A DNA stretch of 58,040 nt from Marinoscillum sp. (GTDB lineage Bacteria; Bacteroidota; Bacteroidia; Cytophagales; Cyclobacteriaceae): NCBI GenBank assembly GCA_024305105.1, contig JAMWZA010000015.1:1-58040 (forward strand), given 5' to 3'. Made by a program: the position numbers and the translations under genes. Below the pieces are notes generated by a model. The model was not told the DNA's origin. It did no database searches and saw nothing but the letters and a program-made list of their open reading frames with translations. Positions 1-9,415 of this stretch are shown one piece after another; position 1 is the stretch's first letter; every line of letters begins with the position of its first letter.

Positions 1-1077
1 CACACCTGTACGCTGTGTAGAAGAGTTTTTAATGATTCCTTCAATGTCCTGATGGTTTACAGACACCCGGTATCCAGAATTTTCAGTCCCTCCGGCAACC
101 GCCAGATTGTGATTTTGACCAAGTGCACGACGTGTGATTTGATTGTACCAGTTGGTATTGGAATCACCTATCAGCCCAATTTTATCAGCATGCTTCGCAA
201 TTATTACATTGCTGAATTCCTCAGCATTTAACATGTCGATCTCACCTGCCATTTCAGCAACTGAGAAATAGCCATCGTATGTGACCGTAGCTCTATCGCC
301 TTTTTTACCAGTTTTTGTAGTAATAATCACTACGCCATTGGCTCCTCTGGAACCGTAGATGGCCGCAGCGGATGCATCTTTCAGTACGGTAATGTTTGCT
401 ATATCTGATGGGTTTAAAAAATTTAGTGGATTTCGGCCCCCACTCATCCCGCCTGGGTCATGAGCATCGGACGTAATTGGCACTCCATCAATCACAAAAA
501 GCGGCTCATTTCCCGCAGTAATCGACGTACCGCCTCGTATTCGGATGGTTGACTTACCACCTGGCTCTCCACTATTCGATGTGATCTGTACACCAGCCAC
601 TTTTCCAGTTAGTAACTCTTGAGGTGATACGATGGCTCCTTTGTTAAACTCATCAGCATCCACTGTGCTAACAACACCGGTTACATCTTCTTTTTGCTGT
701 TGGCCATAACCAACGACCACTATTTCATCTAGTTCAGAAATAGAAAGCCTTAGTTGAACATCAATTGTGGTCTTGTTGCCAACTGGCACTTCTTTGGATT
801 CATATCCAACGAAAGAAAAGACGAGAACTTCCGAATCAGCCACGCTAATCTTATAAGTCCCATCCATATCTGTAATCGTTCCTTTGGACGTACCATTAAT
901 CAACACAGTAACTCCAGGTACGGATTCTCCTGTTTCACTATCCGAAACAGTTCCTGAAACTGTTCGCTCTTGCGCTTGAACTAAAAAGCTTCCACAAGCT
1001 AAACTTAGAACAATCATTAGCCTAAACCAGGACATACGCCCAGGCTTAGCAATAAACTTGTAATTATCTACCTTCAT
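1..1077 (-). CDS. SusC/RagA-type TonB-dependent outer membrane receptor, N-terminal 359 residues (runs off the window)
   Basis: The open frame runs on the minus strand from an ATG at 1077 to the window edge, so only the 5' part is present. The product starts with a signal peptide ending in VQAQ. A carboxypeptidase-regulatory (CarboxypepD_reg) domain follows at about residues 38-115, containing SFVGYE. Next come the SusC link LDEIVVVGYGQQ and a plug domain with VIDGVPI and the signature LKDASAAAIYGSRGANGVVIITTK. Family knowledge: SusC proteins form the TonB-energised barrel of an uptake complex with a SusD lipoprotein, usually for glycans or peptides. The substrate cannot be told here, and susD would lie outside the window. 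The regulator gene at 1596-4469 lies upstream in the same orientation and probably controls it. Confidence 0.95.
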   Translation of the reverse strand, partial: MKVDNYKFIAKPGRMSWFRLMIVLSLACGSFLVQAQERTVSGTVSDSETGESVPGVTVLINGTSKGTITDMDGTYKISVADSEVLVFSFVGYESKEVPVGNKTTIDVQLRLSISELDEIVVVGYGQQQKEDVTGVVSTVDADEFNKGAIVSPQELLTGKVAGVQITSNSGEPGGKSTIRIRGGTSITAGNEPLFVIDGVPITSDAHDPGGMSGGRNPLNFLNPSDIANITVLKDASAAAIYGSRGANGVVIITTKTGKKGDRATVTYDGYFSVAEMAGEIDMLNAEEFSNVIIAKHADKIGLIGDSNTNWYNQITRRALGQNHNLAVAGGTENSGYRVSVNHQDIEGIIKNSSTQRTGV

Positions 1078-1496
1078 TCATTTTTCAATTTGATTCTTCA
1101 TAAGGTGGGTAATGCCACCACATATCTAAGGGAATATGGAAGACTCCACATTTTAGGAGTCAGCTTCAACAGATCAACCTATAAACTGGTCGATTTGCAA
1201 TTTTAGGAGGTGCTTAATGTTCAAATACCTAGATTTCTTCTTCATACTTAACATATTTTTATTGATTGATTGTGTTTTTTGGATATCTCCTAAAATGCTC
1301 GTATTAAACAGGGCGTCTATTGCACTTTTATCAATATCCGACTCCCAAGTTGAGCGGTCTGCTGTATTGATCAATGAAGTAACCCGCCACAATTAGTTAT
1401 CAGGTAGCTGGTGATTTTAAGTAGTCAGAACTACTATAAGGCAGTCTATAAACGGCCTTTAAAGTACTTAAAGAAAGGTTTTAGGAATGAGGGCGG
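1078..1496. other. Intergenic spacer upstream of the SusC gene
   Basis: This spacer should hold the promoter and 5' leader of the SusC gene. Two short hairpins are visible: GGTGG/CCACC around 1104-1119 and GACTCC/GGAGTC around 1142-1162. A third small inverted repeat, AGTAGT/ACTACT, lies near 1423-1436. I could not place a convincing TTTG-N19-TAnnTTTG promoter. A 72-codon open frame on the minus strand (1174-1392) has no recognisable features and is probably chance. Confidence 0.5.
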
Positions 1497-1579
1497 GGTT
1501 AACAAAAGGTTAACAGATTTATTCTGAAAGACCCGAATAAGAATGAATGTTCTTTTGACTGATTAACCTTTTGTTAACC
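1497..1579. promoter_or_regulatory. Paired GGTTAA sites forming a 17-bp inverted repeat: candidate regulator-binding region
   Basis: GGTTAACA occurs at 1497-1504 and again at 1508-1515, exactly 11 bp (about one helical turn) apart. The mirror image, TTAACC, occurs at 1563-1568 and 1574-1579 with the same 11-bp period. The two arms form a perfect 17-bp inverted repeat with a loop of about 50 bp. It lies just past the stop codon of the helix-turn-helix regulator and upstream of the SusC gene. An operator is more likely than a terminator, because no minus-strand T-run follows the stem. Confidence 0.5.
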
Positions 1580-1595
1580 TTTTTTCAGTCGTTTT

Positions 1596-4469
1596 CTAGA
1601 TGGAGAGTATGAAATCAGTCATGTTTTGTCCTTGATCAAGTTCTAATTTCTTTCGAATGCGTGATCTGGACACTTTCACACTGTCTGGAGATATCCCGAG
1701 AATGCTGGCACATTCGTTAACAGATAGATTTAATCGAATCAAAGCACAGTGCCTCAATTCAAGTGTTGTCAATGAGGGGCAATTAACTTTAAGCTTGGCA
1801 TAAAATCCCGTGTAAATTTGCTCAAAATAAAGCTTGAAGTCTTCCCAATCCTTGTCATGCTTGAAGCTTTCATCAATCAGTTTCAAAACTTTCCTTATGT
1901 CCTGACCGGATATTCGCTGATGGGATTTGGCCAGTTCTTCTAGTTTTTCCTTTACAGACTTTAAAGCCTCATTTTTCTGAACCAGATTGAGGGATTGTGT
2001 GGTAATTTGTTTGTCTCGAAATTCAACCTGATCCTTCAATTGTTTTTCCTTCAAATGAAGAAAATTCACATCTGCCTCTGTAAGGGCTTGCTGCGACTTA
2101 TGAATGGATTCGGTTTTAGTAAGAAGCTCTTCTTTCTGTTCGATAATGCGATTCTTCTGAGATATAATCTCATTTTTCTGTTCGTTGATTTGTCGCGTTC
2201 TTTCCTCTATGATCTTCCTAAAACGTTTCTTCTGAAGGATCAAGCTATAGTTATAAACGCGTACCACACCAGTAATTGCTACAATGGAACCTGTAGCGAA
2301 AATAAGATAAGCCCACCAGGTGTTGAACCAAGGTTTTGGAACTGTAAATGGTAAAATAACCGCATCACTCCACAATGCACCTATTTCCCGCGACCGCACT
2401 TCCAGCTGATATGCTCCTTCAGAAAATCCTAGAAAGGAAACTTGTCTGTTTGAGGTAGGATCCGACCAGTCATCGTTTAGGCCAATCATTCTGGATTGAT
2501 ACATGACCTGTTTGCCTGGATATGTAAGGGTAGTAAACTCTACGTCAAGAGAGCCTTTGTAAGTCACAGCAAATTCTGAATCGGCATCATGACTTGTTCC
2601 ATCAACAGTAATATTCAGTAAAATTGGAGTCGGTGTTTGTTCAAACTTGACAAGATCCGACTTGGCCATCACCAATCCCTTGGCAGTAGATATTAAGACA
2701 CCTTCTTTATAAGGTTGTAACCCTCTCCAGTTTAGTAATTTCGAGGGTAATCCGTTTCTCGTATTGAACAGAATAGCATCCTGACCATTGTATGCAGCTA
2801 CACCAAAGTCACCAGAAACCCATACAATATCTTCCTGAATGGCTACCGCTTTCAATGCAGCATCCTCAGCAATGTTTGGCAGGTTGATTCTGCGTACTAG
2901 ATCATTAGTCATGTGAAGTAATCCGTGGTTCGTTGCTAACCACAAGCCATTCATTGGGTCAATTGCAAGATCCTCAACTGACAACTCATCAGTAAACTCA
3001 AGATCTGTTGAAAGATTAATTTCAATGAATTTATCGCCTAATCGATCATATTTAAAAAGGTTCTTTTCTCCCCAACACCCTACATATAACTCTCCGCTTT
3101 CTGCCTGTCGAATGATGTTGGATGACTTTACTGGATAATATTTTACCCGCTTCTCATCTTTAGAAATTCGAATGACATGATCATTATCACCCGAAAACCA
3201 TTTATTTCCATCTACATCAACTGTAACATACTTTATCGAACCACCTGTACTGTCTTTTATGCTTATTAATTCATTCGTCTTCAGATCCAAACACATGATC
3301 GCTCCAAAGGAATCTCCTATCCAAACATTATCGCTCTCTGCTTGAATTCGATCAAAATAATTTGTTTTTGAGGTGATCAAAGAAACTCCAGGACCCTGAT
3401 CATTCCACTGAAACTTTTTCAATTCCTGCCCGATCGAATAGTAGATTTCATCACCAACAGCGCTCACTGACTCTACTCTGGATTTACCTACACTCTGAAA
3501 AGAATGAATCACAGAAAACGAAATCAGCCCAACATTTTCACTACCAACTACCCAAACTTCCGGAACCGTGTCATCATAATAGAAGTCCACTACGTCATTA
3601 AAATCAACCTCTTCTACGTCAATAAACTCGCGATTTTCAAATTCAAATATTTTCAATCCACTATCCCATGTACCTATGAACAGTTGTTCCCTTGCTGCCT
3701 GTAAGGCGGATATATTTTTCACCTGCGGATAAAACTGTGTAGATAATACCTCCTGATCACTATCAATTTTAAGTTGAAATAGTCCTTCTTTTCCACCAAT
3801 CAACAAGTAGTCACCACGCAATACACTCATTCCAGTAACTTCCGTAATCGGTAATTCGACATCCATTGGAATCAACTCGTCCTCCGTGGGATCATGTTTT
3901 AACAAGGACCCCTTGAATGGTGCAATCCACAAAGTACCAAATGCATCCTGGCGAAAAGTGAATGTGCGGTGGTAACTAATTGACTGAAATTCTGAACCTA
4001 ATTCAAATCGCTTAAATCCTTCCTGATTGATTCTAAGCAACGAGTTGTACTCTCCAATCCAAATGTTCCCACGAGTGTCCTGAAATATGCTTTTAGGGAA
4101 TCCTAATGCTTCTGTAAATGTATTGCTCCCCCATTCGAAGGGAATAAACTGTAAGCTATCTTTTTCGATGATTTCTTTTACTCCAAGATCATTAATCACA
4201 ACAAGCCGCTTGTCTGGAGTAACTAGAAAATTTTTTGTGTAAGGGCTTTGTAGTCCGTTGTTGAACAATTGGGTGGTTTTGCCATCATATTTTAAAACAC
4301 CCTGATCTGTAGCAAACCACACAAATCCCTGGTGATCCTTAATGACTCCTTTGATCACCTGATTGTCAACAGCATCACTCAGATCATAATAGATATACTG
4401 ATCGGTCTGCCCAAAAGCAGAGCTGCATAGAAATCCGGTCAACAACAAATAGCTAAGTCCTTTAATCAC
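1596..4469 (-). CDS. Y_Y_Y/beta-propeller transmembrane regulator with C-terminal LuxR-like helix-turn-helix
   Basis: 957 residues. A signal peptide (about 1-21, ending SAFGQ) is followed by a long sensor region, about 25-650, with repeated blades such as WFATDQGV, IWIGE and LWLATNHGLL (Reg_prop propeller). A Y_Y_Y-type domain lies at about 655-710 and a membrane segment near 718-740 after PWFNTWWAY. A Gln/Lys/Glu-rich coiled coil (about 745-860) leads to a C-terminal helix-turn-helix with LTTLELRHCALIRL and SVNECASILGISPDSVKVSRSRIRKKL. There is no histidine kinase or receiver domain, so this is the short signalling type rather than a hybrid two-component protein. Proteins of this kind sense a periplasmic ligand and act on nearby SusC/SusD genes. 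Its ligand is unknown. Confidence 0.88.
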   Translation of the reverse strand: MIKGLSYLLLTGFLCSSAFGQTDQYIYYDLSDAVDNQVIKGVIKDHQGFVWFATDQGVLKYDGKTTQLFNNGLQSPYTKNFLVTPDKRLVVINDLGVKEIIEKDSLQFIPFEWGSNTFTEALGFPKSIFQDTRGNIWIGEYNSLLRINQEGFKRFELGSEFQSISYHRTFTFRQDAFGTLWIAPFKGSLLKHDPTEDELIPMDVELPITEVTGMSVLRGDYLLIGGKEGLFQLKIDSDQEVLSTQFYPQVKNISALQAAREQLFIGTWDSGLKIFEFENREFIDVEEVDFNDVVDFYYDDTVPEVWVVGSENVGLISFSVIHSFQSVGKSRVESVSAVGDEIYYSIGQELKKFQWNDQGPGVSLITSKTNYFDRIQAESDNVWIGDSFGAIMCLDLKTNELISIKDSTGGSIKYVTVDVDGNKWFSGDNDHVIRISKDEKRVKYYPVKSSNIIRQAESGELYVGCWGEKNLFKYDRLGDKFIEINLSTDLEFTDELSVEDLAIDPMNGLWLATNHGLLHMTNDLVRRINLPNIAEDAALKAVAIQEDIVWVSGDFGVAAYNGQDAILFNTRNGLPSKLLNWRGLQPYKEGVLISTAKGLVMAKSDLVKFEQTPTPILLNITVDGTSHDADSEFAVTYKGSLDVEFTTLTYPGKQVMYQSRMIGLNDDWSDPTSNRQVSFLGFSEGAYQLEVRSREIGALWSDAVILPFTVPKPWFNTWWAYLIFATGSIVAITGVVRVYNYSLILQKKRFRKIIEERTRQINEQKNEIISQKNRIIEQKEELLTKTESIHKSQQALTEADVNFLHLKEKQLKDQVEFRDKQITTQSLNLVQKNEALKSVKEKLEELAKSHQRISGQDIRKVLKLIDESFKHDKDWEDFKLYFEQIYTGFYAKLKVNCPSLTTLELRHCALIRLNLSVNECASILGISPDSVKVSRSRIRKKLELDQGQNMTDFILSI

Positions 4470-4529
4470 AGGTTTGGGTATGATGGTCCTTTGACTTTCT
4501 CGAATTTATGCATACCAATCATTTGAAAC

Positions 4530-4554
4530 AAAAAAAGCAGGTCTGTCAACCTGC
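4530..4554 (-). terminator. Rho-independent terminator after infB
   Basis: On the minus strand a 6-bp stem (GCAGGT/ACCTGC, 4537-4554) with a 6-nt loop is followed by a run of seven T. It lies about 30 bp past the infB stop codon and closes the rimP-nusA-infB unit. Confidence 0.85.
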
Positions 4555-4584
4555 TTTTCCCTGATAGGCTTATCAAACTCTTTT

Positions 4585-7503
4585 CTATAAAGTTCTCTTC
4601 ACTTCTTTTTCAGTGTAGCCTTCAATGATGTCTCCTTCTTTGATATCGTTGAAGTTTTTAATAGAGACACCACATTCGTAGCTCTGTTTTACTTCAGCTA
4701 CATCATCCTTGAATCGCTTCAATTGGTTGATTTCACCTTCATGAACGACGATACCATCTCTGATCAATCGCACCTTGTTCGAACGCTTAACTGTTCCTTC
4801 AGTTACATAACACCCAGCAACTGTTCCAATTTTAGTGATTTTATACACTTCTCGAACTTCGATATTTCCTGTGATAACTTCTTCGGTAGTTGGTTCCAAC
4901 ATACCTTCCATCGCATCCTTCACATCGTTGATCGCGTCATAAATGATGGAGTAAAGTCTAATCTCTATCTCTTCATTTTCAGCCGTTCTGCGTGCCTGTC
5001 CAGATGGACGAACCTGGAAACCAATAATCACTGCATCGGAAGCAGAAGCTAACAAGACATCTGATTCTGAAATCTGTCCAACTGCCTTATGTATGATATT
5101 GACCTGAACCTCTTCCGTAGAAAGTTTCAACAATGAATCGGAAAGTGCCTCGATCGAACCATCCACGTCACCTTTGACAATAACATTAAGTTCTTTAAAG
5201 CTTCCGATAGCAAGTCGTCTACCGATCTCGTCCAGCGTAATGTGTTTCTTCGTTCGGATGGATTGCTCTCTGTGAATCTGCTCACGTTTGGTTGCAATTT
5301 CACGAGCTTCGCGATCAGTCTCCATTACGTTGAAGCGATCACCAGCCTGAGGAGCACCATCTAAACCTAGCATCAATACCGGAGTAGAAGGGCCTACCTT
5401 TTGCATTTTATTTCCTCGGTGATCAAACATCGCTTTAACCTTTCCATAATTGGAACCGGCTAAAACAACATCACCAACTTCCATGGTACCAGCCTGAACC
5501 ATCAGTGTGGTAACATACCCACGACCTTTATCGAGCGTAGCTTCAATCACCGACCCAACCGCAGCTTTGTCTGGATTCGCTTTAAGCTCTAACAGTTCAG
5601 CCTCTAAGAGTACTTTTTCAAGCAGGTCATCAATGCCTTCACCAGTCTTAGCTGATACATGCTGACACTGATACTTACCCCCCCAGTCTTCTACAAGGAT
5701 GTTGATACTAGAAAGTTCTTCTTTTATCTTATCTGGATTGGCGTTTGGCCGATCCACTTTGTTTATCGCAATAACAATAGGCACACCAGCAACCTGAGCG
5801 TGGTTAATCGCCTCTTTCGTTTGTGGCATCACTGCATCATCCGCCGCTACCACAATAATGGCAATATCCGTGATTTTAGCACCACGAGCTCGCATCGCTG
5901 TGAACGCTTCGTGACCCGGAGTATCCAGGAAGGCAATTCGTTTACCAGTTTCGGTGGTTACATCATAAGCACCAATGTGCTGTGTAATACCTCCTGCTTC
6001 ACCTTCAGTTACTTTAGAATCTCTAATAAAGTCAAGAAGGGAAGTTTTTCCATGGTCAACATGACCCATGATTGTCACAATCGGTGCTCTATCCAGTAGT
6101 TCCTCTGCCGTATCTTCTACCTCTTCTACTTCTACTTCGTCATCGTCGGTAGAAAACTCTACTTCATAACCAAATTCGTCAGCAATAACTGTGATGGATT
6201 CAGCATCCAATCGTTGGTTAATTGATACGAACATTCCTAAAGACATACAGGTAGAGATCACGTCATTGACTGACACACCCATTAATGAAGCCAAATCACT
6301 CGCAGAGATATACTCTGTTACTTTCAGCTTTTTTGCCTCATCCTGCTCGTTTTGTAGCCTTTCTTCTTCTGCTTCAGCCTTAGCAGACCTTTTATCTTTT
6401 CGATATTTGGATCTACCAGTACCCTGATTGGATTTGCCTCCTGACAGTTTTGCAAGAGTAGCCTTAATTTTGTCTTGGATTTCCTTATCAGAAAGTTCCT
6501 CCGTTTTGCGTGTATCTCTTCTTCCTCCAATACCGCGTTTTCGTTCACCTCTGTTATTACCTCCACCACGGTTTTGATTACTATCTCCACCAGGGCTGTT
6601 TATTCTTTTTCTAGGACGTTTTTTCTTACGATCCTTATTTTCGTCCGAACTGGCAACTGGTTTCGCCTTTTTCTTTTCAGGTAATTCAATCTTACCAAGA
6701 ACAGTCAATCCTTTAAGAGAATCTGCTTTGGCTTCAATCTTTTGATCTGCAGGCTTTTCTTCTTTGGCAGCAGGCTTTTCCTCCTCCTTCTTAGGTTCTT
6801 CTTTCTTTCCCTCGGCTTTAGGAGCTTCTTCTTTCTTCGGCTCTTCCTTTTTAGGCTCTTCCTTTACAGACTCCTCTTTCTTCGCTTCAGGTTTAGGAGC
6901 TTCTTCTTTCGATGCCTCCTCTTTCTTAGGTTCCTCTTTTTTCGGCTCTTCTTTCTTTTCCTCAGCCTTAGGTCTTTCCTCTTTTGGTGCTTCCACTTTT
7001 TGAGGCTCCTCTTTCTTCTCTTCAGCTTTTGGAGTTTCTTCTTTCTTAGGCTCTTCCTTTTTAGGCTCCTCTTTCTTAGGTTCTTCCTTTTTCTTAGGAT
7101 CAAGGTCAATTTTGCCAACAACCTTAGGACCATCCAATTTAGCACGGCCGATAATTTTACCAGCGTCTTCCACTTCTTCCTTCTTGGCGGCCTCTTTTGA
7201 ATTGTTGTCCTTGATTAGGATTTCCTCTTCGTCATCAGAAGATTTATCTTGTTCTTCATTGGCCTTAATGACCATGTTGTCAGCATGCTTGGTGCCTATA
7301 GTCAACCCAGAAGCCTCTTCTTTTTCCATGGCAGAAGATGCAAATTCTCTGGAAAGCAAAGAAAACTGCTCTTGTGTGATCTTGGAATTAGGACTACTAT
7401 CTACCTCGAAACCTTTGTCCGAAAGGTAATCAAGGATTGTCCCACGACCCACGTTGAGTTTTCTCGCAACTTGACTTAGTCTATAAGTTTTTTCTTCTGC
7501 CAT
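4585..7503 (-). CDS. infB: Translation initiation factor IF-2
   Basis: 972 residues. IF-2 is the GTPase that brings fMet-tRNA to the 30S subunit and promotes subunit joining. The N-terminus has an IF2_N-like domain ([16 protein letters not shown]). A second one lies near 395-445 ([18 protein letters not shown]). Between them is a long charged linker of [14 protein letters not shown] repeats, about residues 135-260, and a basic stretch rich in Arg/Asn/Gly. The GTPase shows G1 GHVDHGKTS near residue 480, [12 protein letters not shown] and SAKTGEG. Domains II-IV follow to the C-terminus. It is third in rimP-nusA-infB, 38 bp after nusA. The repeat-rich linker explains several long antisense open frames here, which are not genes. 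Confidence 0.98.
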   Translation of the reverse strand: MAEEKTYRLSQVARKLNVGRGTILDYLSDKGFEVDSSPNSKITQEQFSLLSREFASSAMEKEEASGLTIGTKHADNMVIKANEEQDKSSDDEEEILIKDNNSKEAAKKEEVEDAGKIIGRAKLDGPKVVGKIDLDPKKKEEPKKEEPKKEEPKKEETPKAEEKKEEPQKVEAPKEERPKAEEKKEEPKKEEPKKEEASKEEAPKPEAKKEESVKEEPKKEEPKKEEAPKAEGKKEEPKKEEEKPAAKEEKPADQKIEAKADSLKGLTVLGKIELPEKKKAKPVASSDENKDRKKKRPRKRINSPGGDSNQNRGGGNNRGERKRGIGGRRDTRKTEELSDKEIQDKIKATLAKLSGGKSNQGTGRSKYRKDKRSAKAEAEEERLQNEQDEAKKLKVTEYISASDLASLMGVSVNDVISTCMSLGMFVSINQRLDAESITVIADEFGYEVEFSTDDDEVEVEEVEDTAEELLDRAPIVTIMGHVDHGKTSLLDFIRDSKVTEGEAGGITQHIGAYDVTTETGKRIAFLDTPGHEAFTAMRARGAKITDIAIIVVAADDAVMPQTKEAINHAQVAGVPIVIAINKVDRPNANPDKIKEELSSINILVEDWGGKYQCQHVSAKTGEGIDDLLEKVLLEAELLELKANPDKAAVGSVIEATLDKGRGYVTTLMVQAGTMEVGDVVLAGSNYGKVKAMFDHRGNKMQKVGPSTPVLMLGLDGAPQAGDRFNVMETDREAREIATKREQIHREQSIRTKKHITLDEIGRRLAIGSFKELNVIVKGDVDGSIEALSDSLLKLSTEEVQVNIIHKAVGQISESDVLLASASDAVIIGFQVRPSGQARRTAENEEIEIRLYSIIYDAINDVKDAMEGMLEPTTEEVITGNIEVREVYKITKIGTVAGCYVTEGTVKRSNKVRLIRDGIVVHEGEINQLKRFKDDVAEVKQSYECGVSIKNFNDIKEGDIIEGYTEKEVKRTL

Positions 7504-7541
7504 ATATTACTGTTACTAATACTAATTAACTATTAGCCTAA

Positions 7542-8783
7542 TTATTCAAATTCTTGCTTGAAGATGTTCAGCACGTTCTGTACTGTCTCTTCTTCAAGAT
7601 CAGTTCTTCTTACCAGCTCTTCAGCTGAAAGCTTCAATACGCTCTTTGCAGTATCTAAACCAATCTTTTTCAATTCATCAATCACCCAGCTCTCAATTTC
7701 ATCAGAGAACTCGTTAAGATCAACATCCTCTTCCTGACTGCCATCCAATTCTCTGAACACATCAATCTCCAACCCAACTAATCTGGATGCCAATTTGATG
7801 TTCTGACCGCCTTTTCCGATCGCCAAAGATACCTGATCTGGCTTCAGATATACAGATACACGATCTTTTTCCTCACTAATCACCATGCTCACGATTTTAG
7901 CAGGGCTCAAAGCTCGCGCAATGTAGAGTTCCATGTTATCAGTGAAATTGATCACGTCAATGTTCTCATTTTGTAACTCACGTACAATCGAGTGAATTCT
8001 GGAACCTTTCATTCCCACACATGCACCTACTGGATCAATGCGATCGTCGTAAGATTCTACAGCGACTTTAGCTCTTTCGCCAGGCTCTCTTACTACGTTC
8101 TTCATGGTGATCAATCCATCATAAACCTCTGGAACTTCGCTCTCGAACAAACGCTCAAGGAATGTAGGCGAGGTTCTGGAAAGGATAATCTTTGGATTTC
8201 CATTGACCATTTCCACACGGTGAACAATGGCTCTAACCGAATCACCTTTACGGTACCGGTCTTTTGAGATTTGCTCTGACTTGGGCAAATTTAATTCATT
8301 CCCCTCACCATCGATCAACAAAATTTCTCTGCTAAGAGTTTGGTAAACCTCCCCAGCGATAATTTCGCCAACAAGATCTTTATACTTCTGAAACAGAATG
8401 TCTTTCTCAAGATCTTTAATCTTCTGTATCAATGTCTGACGAGCCGTCATTACTGCTCTCCTTCCGAAATCCTCTAATTTGATCTCTTCTGAAACTTCTT
8501 CTCCAATTTCAAAATCGGGCTCTATTTCTCTTGCTTCAGTTAAGCTAATCTTATCATGATCCCAGATATCTTCTGAGTTATCGTCTACGATCTCTCTAAA
8601 TCTCCAAATCTCAAGGTCACCCTTGTCTGTGTTGATGATAATGTCAAAGTTATCATCAGTCTTGTACTTCTTGCGGATCATTGTTCTGAAAACATCCTCC
8701 AGAATCCTGATCATAGTTGGACGATCAATGTTTTTGCCTCTGGCAAAATCCGCAAACGAATCAATTAAAATTCCAGTATCCAT
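7542..8783 (-). CDS. nusA: Transcription termination/antitermination factor NusA
   Basis: 413 residues, near the usual size in Bacteroidota and shorter than the 495 of E. coli, which has extra C-terminal repeats. An N-terminal polymerase-binding domain covers about 1-125. An S1 domain follows (YRKGDSVRAIVHRVE region), then two KH domains, the first with VGACVGMKGSRIHSIVREL and the second with LAIGKGGQNIKLASRL. The C-terminal tail is acidic with a helix-hairpin-helix-like end (LVRRTDLEEETVQNVLN). NusA modulates RNA polymerase pausing, termination and rRNA antitermination. The gene begins 3 bp after the rimP stop codon, indicating one transcript. Confidence 0.98.
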   Translation of the reverse strand: MDTGILIDSFADFARGKNIDRPTMIRILEDVFRTMIRKKYKTDDNFDIIINTDKGDLEIWRFREIVDDNSEDIWDHDKISLTEAREIEPDFEIGEEVSEEIKLEDFGRRAVMTARQTLIQKIKDLEKDILFQKYKDLVGEIIAGEVYQTLSREILLIDGEGNELNLPKSEQISKDRYRKGDSVRAIVHRVEMVNGNPKIILSRTSPTFLERLFESEVPEVYDGLITMKNVVREPGERAKVAVESYDDRIDPVGACVGMKGSRIHSIVRELQNENIDVINFTDNMELYIARALSPAKIVSMVISEEKDRVSVYLKPDQVSLAIGKGGQNIKLASRLVGLEIDVFRELDGSQEEDVDLNEFSDEIESWVIDELKKIGLDTAKSVLKLSAEELVRRTDLEEETVQNVLNIFKQEFE

Positions 8784-8786
8784 TGT

Positions 8787-9257
8787 CTATTTGAATGAAA
8801 CTAATACCATCGATTTTTTAATATCACTAAATTCTACTTCGTGAGTAAGTACTTCTTTCTTCACCTTTTCTTCCAGCACTACTTTTTCTTCACTCACTTC
8901 TTTTAATTCTCCGCTTACGGATGTTCCGTCTTCCAGATCCACTTTCAATGATCTACCAATGTTCTTTTGATATTGTCTGACGAACTGTAGCGGAAAATCA
9001 AGTCCTGCTGAGGAAACTTCCAAAAAGTACTTTCCATCTATCAGGTCTTTTTCTTCCAGCACTGCTGAGAGCCCTCTGCTCACTTTGCTGCACATATCGA
9101 TCGTGATTCCTTCATCACCATCTAGCAAAACAATCAATTTTTGGTTCCCTTGATTCCCTTTCAGAATCACTTTCACAATAAATAAAGATGCATCCTCCGA
9201 GATAATTTCTTCAACAATCTGGTGTACCACTTCCTCTATCTTTCTTCCAGCAACCAT
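8787..9257 (-). CDS. rimP: Ribosome maturation factor RimP
   Basis: 156 residues, the normal family length. RimP assists 30S assembly. The N-terminal domain includes the family pattern LLDGDEGITIDMCSKVSRGLSAVLEE and the later SSAGLDFPL; the C-terminal part is an Sm-like barrel (VDLEDGTSVSGELKEV). First gene of the rimP-nusA-infB unit. A Bacteroidota-type promoter (9320-9350) and a terminator-like hairpin (9270-9294) lie directly upstream, so expression of the unit may be attenuated in the leader. Confidence 0.96.
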   Translation of the reverse strand: MVAGRKIEEVVHQIVEEIISEDASLFIVKVILKGNQGNQKLIVLLDGDEGITIDMCSKVSRGLSAVLEEKDLIDGKYFLEVSSAGLDFPLQFVRQYQKNIGRSLKVDLEDGTSVSGELKEVSEEKVVLEEKVKKEVLTHEVEFSDIKKSMVLVSFK

Positions 9258-9269
9258 TTTATTATGAAT

Positions 9270-9294
9270 AAAAAGAGGGGACTTGCGTCCCCTC
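9270..9294 (-). promoter_or_regulatory. Terminator-like hairpin in the rimP leader (candidate attenuator)
   Basis: A perfect 8-bp stem, GAGGGGAC/GTCCCCTC (9275-9294), reads on the minus strand with a GCAA tetraloop and is followed by TTTTT. It lies between the promoter at 9320-9350 and the rimP ATG at 9257. The neighbouring upstream gene, cysS, runs the other way, so the hairpin cannot be the terminator of an upstream gene. Confidence 0.65.
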
Positions 9295-9319
9295 GAACCT
9301 TAATTCTATATTTGCACTG

Positions 9320-9350
9320 CAAAGCTATAAGAAAAAATAGTCAATTCAAA
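9320..9350 (-). promoter_or_regulatory. Promoter of the rimP-nusA-infB unit
   Basis: On the minus strand TTTG (9347-9350) is followed by exactly 19 bp and then TAGCTTTG (9320-9327). This fits the Bacteroidota -33/-7 consensus TTTG-N19-TAnnTTTG. Expected start of transcription is near 9313-9315, giving a leader of about 55 nt. Confidence 0.7.
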
Positions 9351-9415
9351 TTGCGTTTTGAACAAACTATATTAGCCCAAGTTCGTCATAACTAAGGATT
9401 TATAAAAAAGAACCA

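Noticed and set aside
1174-1392. 72-codon open frame upstream of the SusC gene
   Set aside because: No family pattern, overlaps the expected leader and promoter region, and composition is like non-coding DNA.
6742-7200. Long plus-strand frame rich in Phe, Leu and Arg opposite infB
   Set aside because: It is the antisense of the KEEPKKEE repeat in IF-2; low complexity on one strand keeps the other strand open.
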